Assembly (NCBI RefSeq): GCF_019722725.1
Contig: NZ_CP077941.1
Span: forward strand, 1,426,001-1,490,000
Length of the DNA stretch: 64,000 bases
Direction: 5' to 3'
DNA from: Vreelandella profundi
Lineage (GTDB): Bacteria > Pseudomonadota > Gammaproteobacteria > Pseudomonadales > Halomonadaceae
The notes beneath the pieces are model-generated. The model made no database searches. It saw nothing but the letters and a program-made list of their open reading frames with translations, and was not told the origin of the DNA. Of the stretch, positions 56,951 to 64,000 are shown in pieces; positions within the stretch are counted from its first letter, which is position 1, and every line of letters begins with the position of its first letter. A program made the translations under genes and the position numbers.

Positions 56951-57943
56951 ATGACAGAACCTCAAACGACGCCAGCGCCAACGGCCGTACTTGAACGCCA
57001 AAAACGCGCCAAATTTCGGCGCAATATGTTTTATCTGGCGTTGATTGTAGTGGGGCTGGTGGCGCCTTTTATGGTTTACCCCGTTTTCTTAATGAAAGTG
57101 CTTTGTTTTGCACTGTTCGCCTGCGCGTTTAACCTGCTGCTTGGCTATGCGGGGCTATTGTCCTTTGGGCATGCGGCTTTCTTAGCGACCGGCGGCTATG
57201 TGACCGGCTACCTGCTGGCCAGCTACCCAGGGTTAACGCCGGAGCTAGGCATTCTCGCCGGTACGTTAATGGCAACGTTGCTAGGTGTACTGTTTGGCGT
57301 GCTCTCTATTCGGCGCCAGGGTATCTATTTCGCCATGGTGACCTTGGCGATCGCTCAGCTGGTGTACTTTATGTATATCCAGGCGCCGTTTACCGGCGGT
57401 GAAGATGGCCTGCACGGCGTACCCCGAGGGGAGCTGTTTGGGTTGATCAGCCTGAGCAGTAATCTGTCGATGTATTACTTTGTTTTTGCGATATTCATCG
57501 CAGGCTTTGCGCTCATTCAGCGCACCGTGCACTCACCGTTTGGCCAGGTGCTCAAGGCGATCCGCGAAAATGAGCCTCGGGCGGTATCGCTGGGCTATAA
57601 CGTCGATGCCTATAAGCTAGTGGCGTTTGTGATCTCTGCGGGCTTGGCGGGCTTAGCCGGCTCGACCAAAACGGTTGTGTTTCAGCTGGCCTCGTTGACG
57701 GACGCGCACTGGCATATGTCAGGTGAGGTAATTTTAATGACGCTGCTAGGCGGCGTGGGTACCTTGCTGGGGCCTTTGATGGGGGCCGGGCTTGTGGTTA
57801 GCCTTCAGCACATTCTCGCGCAATCGCCGTTAGGCAACTGGGTTAGCGTGATTCTGGGTCTCATCTTTGTGGTGTGTGTGCTGAGCTTTCGTAGCGGCAT
57901 TATTGGTGAGCTGGACAAAATGTACCGTAAAAACTTTAAATAG
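56951..57943 (+). CDS. livM: Branched-chain-type ABC importer, permease 2 (LivM-like)
   Basis: 330 residues, about nine membrane helices. NLLLGYAGLLSFGHAAFLAT near residues 57-76 and the ATPase-contact loop VLKAIRENEPRAVSLGYNVD near 200-219 are typical of LivM. Closes the importer operon, with a clear terminator behind it. Confidence 0.9.
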   Translation: MTEPQTTPAPTAVLERQKRAKFRRNMFYLALIVVGLVAPFMVYPVFLMKVLCFALFACAFNLLLGYAGLLSFGHAAFLATGGYVTGYLLASYPGLTPELGILAGTLMATLLGVLFGVLSIRRQGIYFAMVTLAIAQLVYFMYIQAPFTGGEDGLHGVPRGELFGLISLSSNLSMYYFVFAIFIAGFALIQRTVHSPFGQVLKAIRENEPRAVSLGYNVDAYKLVAFVISAGLAGLAGSTKTVVFQLASLTDAHWHMSGEVILMTLLGGVGTLLGPLMGAGLVVSLQHILAQSPLGNWVSVILGLIFVVCVLSFRSGIIGELDKMYRKNFK

Positions 57944-57977
57944 AAGCGTCGCTGTAACGCTGTTTTTTTCCGATGTT

Positions 57978-58002
57978 GGGCGCCTTATGGCGCCTTTTTT
58001 TT
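57978..58002 (+). terminator. Rho-independent terminator of the importer operon
   Basis: GGCGCC and GGCGCC pair around TTAT, followed by eight Ts, 36 bases after livM. Confidence 0.88.
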
Positions 58003-58086
58003 GCGCTATGTTTGTCTCGGCTGATGCTTTCTACGCCTAAGGTCGCACGCTTGGGTGTGTTGCTTGTTCTGGGGTAAATAGATAAG

Positions 58087-58102
58087 TTAACGTTAACGTC
58101 AA
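58087..58102. promoter_or_regulatory. LiuR-like operator before the valine genes
   Basis: TTAACGTTAACGTCAA matches 14 of 16 positions of the liuR palindrome, sharing the central ACGTTAACGT. It lies 49 bases before the acyl-CoA dehydrogenase start and predicts LiuR control of this second operon. Confidence 0.65.
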
Positions 58103-58150
58103 TTACAACGATAACAGCTAGTGTGTTCGCACATTAGCGGAGATCCGCCC

Positions 58151-59305
58151 ATGAATTTTGAGCTTAATGAAGACCAGGTTGCCTTTGCTGATATGGCGCG
58201 TGCCTTTGCCCAAAACGAGCTAGAGCCGCACGCCGCCGAATGGGACCAAACCTCGTTTTTTCCCGTTGATGTGATTCGCAAAGCGGGGGAGCTGGGGTTT
58301 TGCTCGCTTTACGCACCCGAGAGCGTGGGCGGGTTAGGGCTTTCGCGCTTAGATGCCAGCATCATTTTCGAGCAGCTTTCCATGGGCTGCACCTCGACCA
58401 CCGCCTATCTCACTATTCACAATATGGTGACCTGGATGCTGGCGGATTTCGGCACGCCGGAAGCGGTCTCTCAGTGGGGCGAAAAACTCGCCACTGGCGA
58501 GCTCCTAGGCTCCTACTGTTTAACCGAACCCAATTCAGGTTCAGACGCCGCTTCATTGAAAACCACTGCCAAGCGTGATGGCGATGACTACGTGCTGAAC
58601 GGCAGTAAGATGTTTATTTCGGGTGCCGGTAGTACCGACTTTCTGGTGGTGATGGCGCGCACCGGTGGTGAAGGCGCCAGCGGCGTTTCTGCCTTTGCGG
58701 TAGATGCCAAGGCTGAAGGCATAAGCTATGGGCGTAAAGAAGAGAAGATGGGCTGGAACAGCCAGCCGACGCGCATGATCACGTTCGAAGACGTGCGGGT
58801 GCCCGCTAATCATCTGCTTGGCAATGAAGGTGACGGTTTTAAAATTGCCATGAAAGGGCTCGACGGCGGCCGAATCAACATTGCGACCTGCTCGATTGGC
58901 ACGGCGCAGCAAGCGATCAACAAAGCGCGCGAATACATGCTGGAGCGTAAGCAGTTTGGTAAACGGCTGGCAGAGTTTCAGGCGCTACAGTTTCGTTTAG
59001 CCGATATGGTCACCGAACTGGTTGCCGCACGGCAGCTAGTGCGTATGGCCGCGGCCAAGTTAGATGCAGGTCACGCCGATGCGACGGCCTACTGCGCCAT
59101 GGCAAAACGCTTTGCCACCGATGTGGGCTTTAAGGTATGTGACGAAGCGCTACAGCTTTACGGCGGTAACGGCTATATCAAGGAATACCCCATGGAGCGC
59201 TACGTGCGGGATACTCGGGTACACCGCATTCTTGAAGGCACCAACGAAATTATGCGCCTGATCATTTCTCGCCGGGTATTGGCAGACGGCGCCACCGAGC
59301 TTTAA
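58151..59305 (+). CDS. Acyl-CoA dehydrogenase, probable isobutyryl-CoA dehydrogenase
   Basis: 384 residues. FAD and substrate motifs YCLTEPNSGSDAASLKT, KMFISGAGSTDFLVVMA and LQLYGGNGYIKEYPMERYVRD are present; the final stretch EGTNEIMRLIISRRVL is typical of the family. Position directly before a 3-hydroxyisobutyryl-CoA hydrolase and MmsB indicates valine breakdown, isobutyryl-CoA to methacrylyl-CoA. GGAG at 58139-58142 sets the ATG at 58151; an ATG at 58121 lies too close to the LiuR-like site. Confidence 0.88.
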   Translation: MNFELNEDQVAFADMARAFAQNELEPHAAEWDQTSFFPVDVIRKAGELGFCSLYAPESVGGLGLSRLDASIIFEQLSMGCTSTTAYLTIHNMVTWMLADFGTPEAVSQWGEKLATGELLGSYCLTEPNSGSDAASLKTTAKRDGDDYVLNGSKMFISGAGSTDFLVVMARTGGEGASGVSAFAVDAKAEGISYGRKEEKMGWNSQPTRMITFEDVRVPANHLLGNEGDGFKIAMKGLDGGRINIATCSIGTAQQAINKAREYMLERKQFGKRLAEFQALQFRLADMVTELVAARQLVRMAAAKLDAGHADATAYCAMAKRFATDVGFKVCDEALQLYGGNGYIKEYPMERYVRDTRVHRILEGTNEIMRLIISRRVLADGATEL

Positions 59306-59322
59306 GAGAATAAGGACGGCCA

Positions 59323-60438
59323 ATGAGCAGCGTACTGTTTACCGAACATGCCACCCGTGATGGGCATGTGATTGCAGAAATTAAACTCAATGCCGAGCGT
59401 TCGCTCAATGCGCTAACGCTTGAGATGTGTGAAGAGATGTTGCCCCGCTTAAACGCCTGGGCGTTAGACCAGCGGGTAGTCGCGGTACTGTTGGACAGCG
59501 CTGGTGAAAAAGCATTTTGCGCCGGTGGCGATGTGGTCAATCTGTATAAAGCCATTGCCGGCGAAGGCGACTCTAGCTTTCCCGAGCGCTTTTTCGAGAC
59601 CGAGTATCGGCTCGACTATCTCTTACACACCTTTCCTAAGCCGGTCATCTGCTGGGGCAATGGCATTGTGATGGGCGGCGGCATGGGGCTGTTAAGTGCC
59701 AGCAGCCATCGTGTTGTCACGGAAACCTCACGTTTAGCCATGCCGGAAGTCACCATCGGCCTTTATCCTGATGTGGGTGCCAGCTGGTTTTTAAATCGAC
59801 TGCCGAACGGCGCCGGGCGCTTTCTGGCCATGACCGGCTGCCAGATTAACGCGCCGGATGCGGTACACCTTGGCCTAGCCGACCGCTGTATTGCCAGCCA
59901 CCACCGCGATGCCTTGATACAGCAGCTAACCGATGCTCGCTGGGGAAAAGGCGAAAATACCGATGCCAACGGCGTGGTGAACCGCATTATGCGTGAGCTT
60001 GAACAGACATCGCAGCCGGTGTTTGCTGAGCTTGAAGCACCTATTTACCAGCATTCACCGCTGATTCGCGAATTAATGGATCACGACAGCGTTGAGCAAA
60101 TCGTCGCGGCCATTGCGGCAGTCAAAAGCGACAACAAGTGGTTCAGTAAAGCCCAGCAAACCTTGGCACACGGCAGCCCGGTGTCCATCAAGCTGATTGA
60201 TGAACAGCTAACGCGCGCCCGGCATATGTCGCTGGCTCAGGTGTTTCAGTCAGAGATGGCGCTTTCAGTGCAGTGCTGCCGACACCGCGAGTTCCCTGAA
60301 GGCGTGCGGGCGCTGCTAGTCGATAAAGATGGCCAGCCGGCATGGTCCTATCCTGACGTTGCATCGGTTGAAGACGCCTTTATCACCGAGCTGCTAGCGT
60401 CGCCCTGGGATAACAATCCGCTTGCCGATCTGTCTTAA
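59323..60438 (+). CDS. 3-hydroxyisobutyryl-CoA hydrolase (crotonase family)
   Basis: 371 residues, longer than plain enoyl-CoA hydratases as hydrolases of this group are. Features are KAFCAGGDVVNLYKAIAGE, GNGIVMGGGMGLLSASSHR and PEVTIGLYPDVGASWFLNRL, the last holding the hydrolase-type acidic residues. It releases free 3-hydroxyisobutyrate for MmsB, avoiding toxic methacrylyl-CoA build-up. It sits 17 bases after the dehydrogenase gene. Confidence 0.9.
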   Translation: MSSVLFTEHATRDGHVIAEIKLNAERSLNALTLEMCEEMLPRLNAWALDQRVVAVLLDSAGEKAFCAGGDVVNLYKAIAGEGDSSFPERFFETEYRLDYLLHTFPKPVICWGNGIVMGGGMGLLSASSHRVVTETSRLAMPEVTIGLYPDVGASWFLNRLPNGAGRFLAMTGCQINAPDAVHLGLADRCIASHHRDALIQQLTDARWGKGENTDANGVVNRIMRELEQTSQPVFAELEAPIYQHSPLIRELMDHDSVEQIVAAIAAVKSDNKWFSKAQQTLAHGSPVSIKLIDEQLTRARHMSLAQVFQSEMALSVQCCRHREFPEGVRALLVDKDGQPAWSYPDVASVEDAFITELLASPWDNNPLADLS

Positions 60439-60469
60439 ATCTTGTCACTAACAAATAAGGATAATAACA

Positions 60470-61363
60470 ATGACCACTATTGCGTTTATTGGCTTAGGTA
60501 ATATGGGTGGCCCGATGGCGGCCAACCTTTCTAAGGCAGGCTTTAACGTTCGCGCGTTTGATCTTTCGGCCGAGACGCTTGAGGTCGCTAAGTCTCATGG
60601 ATGTGAAGTGGCTCGCTCTGCCCAGGAAGCCGCCACGGATGCCGACTTTGTGATTTCCATGCTGCCCGCAGGTAAGCACGTGCGTGGGCTCTATGTGGAC
60701 GGCGAGGCGCCGCTATTTGATGTCATCAAGCAAAGCGCGCTGGTGATTGACTGCTCTACCATCGATGCTGATACCGCCCGCAGCGTGGCCGCCGCCGGTG
60801 CTGAAAAAGGCATTGGCTTTGTGGATGCGCCGGTGTCTGGCGGGGTAGGTGGTGCGCAGGCGGGCACGCTGACATTTATTGTGGGCGGCAGCGGCGCTCA
60901 GTTTGAGCAAGCTAAGCCCGTGCTTGATGTAATGGGCAAAAATATCTTCCATGCCGGTGATCATGGGGCGGGGCAGGTGGCTAAAGCGTGTAACAACATG
61001 CTGCTATCCATCCTGATGGCGGGCACCTGTGAAGCGATCAATATGGGCGTCAAAAATGGCCTCGACCCTGCCGTGCTGTCAGAAATTATGAAGCAAAGCT
61101 CTGGCGGCAACTGGGCGCTGAATGTGTATAACCCCTACCCAGGCGTGATGGAAAACGCACCGGCTTCCAAAGATTACCAGGGCGGTTTCCAAGTGGACCT
61201 GATGATCAAAGATTTAGGTCTCGCCATGGATATCAGCCAGCAAAGCGTCTCTGCCGTGCCCATGGGTTCTGCTGCGCGCTCGCTGTTCACCCTGCACAAA
61301 GCCAAAGGTAACGGAAAGCTCGATTTCTCAAGCCTGATGCAGTTTTATCAAGATAAACAGTAG
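60470..61363 (+). CDS. mmsB: 3-hydroxyisobutyrate dehydrogenase
   Basis: 297 residues. NAD-binding motif GLGNMGGPMAANL at 8-20, substrate loop DAPVSGGVGGAQAGTLTF at about 118-135, and catalytic lysine in GQVAKACNNM near residue 170 define the beta-hydroxyacid dehydrogenase family. It oxidises 3-hydroxyisobutyrate to methylmalonate semialdehyde. No mmsA lies in the window. An AAGGA site precedes the ATG. Confidence 0.93.
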   Translation: MTTIAFIGLGNMGGPMAANLSKAGFNVRAFDLSAETLEVAKSHGCEVARSAQEAATDADFVISMLPAGKHVRGLYVDGEAPLFDVIKQSALVIDCSTIDADTARSVAAAGAEKGIGFVDAPVSGGVGGAQAGTLTFIVGGSGAQFEQAKPVLDVMGKNIFHAGDHGAGQVAKACNNMLLSILMAGTCEAINMGVKNGLDPAVLSEIMKQSSGGNWALNVYNPYPGVMENAPASKDYQGGFQVDLMIKDLGLAMDISQQSVSAVPMGSAARSLFTLHKAKGNGKLDFSSLMQFYQDKQ

Positions 61364-61415
61364 CGATGGGAGGTAAACTCAGCCTCCTTACTATGCTCAA
61401 ACAACAAGGATTGCC

Positions 61416-62042
61416 ATGATTACGCTTTGGGGCCGCAACAACTCCACCAACGTTAAAAAAGTGCTGTGGGTGTTAGAAGAGCTTGAGCTGCCCTTTGAGC
61501 TAATCCATGCAGGGCTTCAGCACGGGGTGAATGACACTGCGGAGTACCTCGCCATGAACCCTAATGGCCTGGTGCCGCTGTTCAAAGACGATGCCACCGA
61601 TAGCCTGCTTTGGGAATCCAACACCATTATTCGTTACCTTGCCGCGCTGTATGGTCAGCGCAGGCTTTGGATTGAGGCTCCCGCCGAGCGGGCACAGGCT
61701 GAAAAATGGATGGACTGGTCGAATAGCACGCTCTCGCCTAAACACCGTGCCATCTTGATAGGCTACGTAAGAACCCCGTTAGAAAAACGCGATAGCGCTG
61801 CCATTGAAGCAGCGATTAAAGAGTGTGAAGCGGCCTTTGCCATCATGGATAGCGCGCTCGCAAACCAGCGCTGGTTTTCCGGCGATGCTTTCGGCTTGGG
61901 CGATATTGCCATCGCCCCGTTTTTCTACAACTTATGGAACAGCGGCATTGCTTGGCAACCGCACCCCCACCTAGAGCGCTGGTACCAGCAGCTTACAGAA
62001 CGTGCGAGCTTCCAGAAAATCGTAATGATTCCCGTTACGTGA
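61416..62042 (+). CDS. Glutathione S-transferase family protein
   Basis: 208 residues. The N-terminal thioredoxin-like domain ([48 protein letters not shown]) and the helical C-terminal domain ([17 protein letters not shown]) are of the GST type close to theta/zeta groups. AAGGA lies before the ATG. It follows mmsB by 52 bases; a role in removing reactive valine intermediates is a guess. Confidence 0.88.
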   Translation: MITLWGRNNSTNVKKVLWVLEELELPFELIHAGLQHGVNDTAEYLAMNPNGLVPLFKDDATDSLLWESNTIIRYLAALYGQRRLWIEAPAERAQAEKWMDWSNSTLSPKHRAILIGYVRTPLEKRDSAAIEAAIKECEAAFAIMDSALANQRWFSGDAFGLGDIAIAPFFYNLWNSGIAWQPHPHLERWYQQLTERASFQKIVMIPVT

Positions 62043-62138
62043 TTAGGCGGAGAGTTGCGCACTCACTGAACCGTTCAAACCTCAATGAAGGCACGAACAG
62101 TAGCGCGCGGTAACGAGCGCTAGCGAGGCACCCGCGAA

Positions 62139-62159
62139 AGGGCAGCGCACAGCTGCCCT
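62139..62159 (+). terminator. Hairpin after the GST gene
   Basis: AGGGCAGC and GCTGCCCT pair perfectly around GCACA. No T-run follows, so it may be part of a repeat element rather than a terminator. Confidence 0.45.
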
Positions 62160-62397
62160 GGCTGTTGTCTGAAACTTTAATTATCTGGTGAAAGCACTTC
62201 AGCGCGCGACGATCAAGCCACCCCCACCGCCCCTAAAACCCAGACTTCAACAATGCCACTTTCCGTCCATCTCCTTGTAAACCTCACACTGCAAACCATA
62301 ATGCTCGTGGCCTTTCCCAAAAAATGACTTTACTCATTTGGACCGAGCATGGTGTAGCGCTAACTAAACAGCCGCTAGTAAAGATTGGTCAGGATGA

Positions 62398-62439
62398 TAA
62401 AAATAAAAATAAAAATAAAAATAAAAATAAAAATAAAAT
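62398..62439. repeat. Hexanucleotide microsatellite (TAAAAA)n
   Basis: Six perfect TAAAAA units are followed by a partial seventh. The run begins about 295 bases before the DUF4011 gene. Slippage of such a run can change promoter spacing, but it lies far upstream and no promoter could be placed on it. Confidence 0.9.
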
Positions 62440-62692
62440 TTAATTTGGTATAAATATTTGAAAAACATTGATTAATTTAATTTCTTTTCGCTTTGCCCAC
62501 AAGAGTTTAAACGTAGGTGCTGGGAAGTGGAGAGCCAAGATAATACTATCTGCTTACATTATGATTCGTAAGATGTTTGGTGATACTAATCAACTTGGCC
62601 ATTTAAAATATTGGTAGGGGTTGGGCATGGTGGGCTAGGCCGAAACGCGCATCTTGTGAACGGTTTATTAGAAATTTTGTTAAGGATAGCTC

Positions 62693-64000
62693 ATGTCTCA
62701 AAATGGTCCATCGGCCCTTAAGCTGCACGTGACATTGGTAGAAAAGATTAACTTTGCCTGCCACCAAAGTGCCTTTGCAGTTCTGCGTGATTTGCGGATT
62801 GAAAATACCAATGAAGAACACGACCTCTCTGACCTAACCGTCACGTTAGATGCCTCTCCTGCCTTTGTTAAACAGAAAAACTGGAGAGTTGATCGTTTGG
62901 CAGCGGGTGGGCTATTGGCGTTAAAGGATCGAGATCTTGAACTAGATGGTGGCTTTCTTCTCGGCCTCACAGAATCAATGCGTGGGACGGTAACGTTTAC
63001 GGTTCGACAGAGTGGCGAGGTTTTAACTGAGCAGAATATGCCGGTGGAGCTGTTAGCCTGCAACGAGTGGGGCGGGGCTTCCTATATGCCTGAGCTATTG
63101 GCAGCCTTCTGTACACCTAACGACCCAGCGGTAGACAAGCTGTTGGGACAAGCAAGCCACATTTTGCGCAAGGCAGGCAAGCCAGACCAAATCAATGGTT
63201 ATGATGCTAATAGCCGTGAGCAGGTATGGCTAATGGCTTCAGCCATTTACAATGCAATTGTAAAGCTGCAACTAGGTTATGCGCTACCGCCAGCCAGCTT
63301 TGAGAAAAACGGCCAGAAAGTTCGTCTTCCTCACCTTATTGAAAGTGCTAAGGTAGCCACCTGCTTAGATACCACCTTATTATTTGCGGCCGCACTAGAG
63401 CAGGCTCAGCTGAATCCACTGGTCATTCTTACTGAAGGTCACGCGCTGGTGGGTCTTTGGCTCGAAAAAGAAGATCTTGCCAGTGTAGTGATTGATGAAG
63501 CAGAAACGTTACGTCAGCGCATCCCTTTACAAGAACTCATTCTCATTGAGACTACCTACACGACTAGCCATCCTTCGCCGCCTTTTTCTAAAGCGGTTGA
63601 GGCGGGTAATAAGCAAGTCTCGTTGGATAAAGACCATGAGTTTATTGCAGCGGTCGATATTCGTCGGGCGCGGGCGCACCGTATCAACCCTATTAGCTTA
63701 AAGTCTCAGGCAGAGTTGAGCAGCGAAACCAGCGAAACCAGCGACACAGCCGATATTTTTGAACCGACATTAGAAGAAGCCCCAGACCTACCGGCAACTA
63801 CTGTTCATATAGAACAAGAGGTATTTGAGGATTCGCCAAGCGGGCGTTTAGAGCGCTGGCAGCGTAAGTTGCTAGACCTATCAGCTCGAAACCCATTGCT
63901 AAACCAAAAGCCCAGCAAAAGTAGCCTGCAGTTGGTATGCGGTGACCCCAGCGGGTTAGAGGATTTATTGGCGACAGGCGCGCGCATTTCAATCGCACCT
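62693..64000 (+). CDS. Large DUF4011-family protein with transglutaminase-like domain (N-terminal part)
   Basis: Open to the window end: 436 residues are visible. The ATG at 62693 has AAGGA at 62682-62686. Residues 9-125 look like a beta-sandwich ending in LLACNEWGG. Residues 220-260 form a transglutaminase-like pair, Cys224 in TCLDTTLLFAAALEQA and His250 in ILTEGHALVGLWL. After an acidic linker with a SETSETSD repeat, DUF4011 begins at about residue 384 (RLERWQRKLLDLSARNPLLN). Full-length members usually continue into a split SF1 helicase core, DUF3320 and a nuclease domain and often exceed 1,500 residues; those parts are outside the window. Function is unproven; defence is suspected for the family. 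Confidence 0.8.
   Translation, partial: MSQNGPSALKLHVTLVEKINFACHQSAFAVLRDLRIENTNEEHDLSDLTVTLDASPAFVKQKNWRVDRLAAGGLLALKDRDLELDGGFLLGLTESMRGTVTFTVRQSGEVLTEQNMPVELLACNEWGGASYMPELLAAFCTPNDPAVDKLLGQASHILRKAGKPDQINGYDANSREQVWLMASAIYNAIVKLQLGYALPPASFEKNGQKVRLPHLIESAKVATCLDTTLLFAAALEQAQLNPLVILTEGHALVGLWLEKEDLASVVIDEAETLRQRIPLQELILIETTYTTSHPSPPFSKAVEAGNKQVSLDKDHEFIAAVDIRRARAHRINPISLKSQAELSSETSETSDTADIFEPTLEEAPDLPATTVHIEQEVFEDSPSGRLERWQRKLLDLSARNPLLNQKPSKSSLQLVCGDPSGLEDLLATGARISIAP

Larger units (their letters stand above)
62043..62692. other. 650-base AT-rich gene-free stretch
   Basis: Holds a terminator-like hairpin after the GST gene, two short minus-strand frames that look like remnants of coding sequence (62250-62333, and 62035 to about 62230 without a start), a hexanucleotide repeat, and a ribosome site for the next gene. 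No tRNA, integrase or attachment-site duplication was recognised. Confidence 0.6.

Overview
The window is chromosomal DNA from a halophilic gammaproteobacterium, most likely Halomonas or a close relative in Halomonadaceae. This rests on the protein sequences and gene orders (rpoE-rseABC-degP-lepA-lepB-rnc-era-recO-pdxJ-acpS, relA-mazG-ppc, liu genes with a MerR regulator). No database search was run. Gene density is high and base composition looks even until about 62.0 kb, where it turns AT-rich.

Layout. 1-5.2 kb: end of etfA, Mn-type sodA and a class Ib ribonucleotide reductase operon (nrdHIEF) behind an NrdR-like box. 5.2-10.3 kb: a Fur-box-controlled TonB2-type energy-transducing operon (DUF3450, two ExbB-family proteins, ExbD, TonB, TPR protein). 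10.3-16.2 kb: xthA with a coupled small basic protein, rhlB, dinG, and a DAHP synthase on the minus strand. 16.6-27.8 kb: sigma-E and its regulators, DegP, then a translation/RNA/cofactor block (lepA, lepB, rnc, era, recO, pdxJ, acpS). 27.8-39 kb: a BarA/GacS hybrid kinase opposite cysM, rlmD, relA, mazG and ppc. 39-43.8 kb: rluF, a DUF1294 protein, a Kef-type antiporter, an outer-membrane protein and a methyltransferase.

43.8-62 kb is one catabolic neighbourhood for branched-chain amino acids. A minus-strand leucine operon (liuR-liuA-liuB-liuC-liuD-liuE plus an acyl-CoA synthetase) lies back to back with a five-gene branched-chain-type ABC importer and a valine-pathway set (acyl-CoA dehydrogenase, 3-hydroxyisobutyryl-CoA hydrolase, mmsB, GST). 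Matching palindromes, two near-perfect and one weaker, suggest that LiuR ties uptake, leucine breakdown and valine breakdown together.

62.0-64 kb: a 650-base AT-rich gene-free stretch with a hexanucleotide repeat leads into a gene cut by the window edge. Its product has a beta-rich N-terminal region, a transglutaminase-like Cys/His domain and the start of a DUF4011 domain. Full-length relatives are very large SF1-helicase/nuclease proteins suspected of antiphage defence. This is the best candidate for an under-described system here, but most of it lies outside the window.
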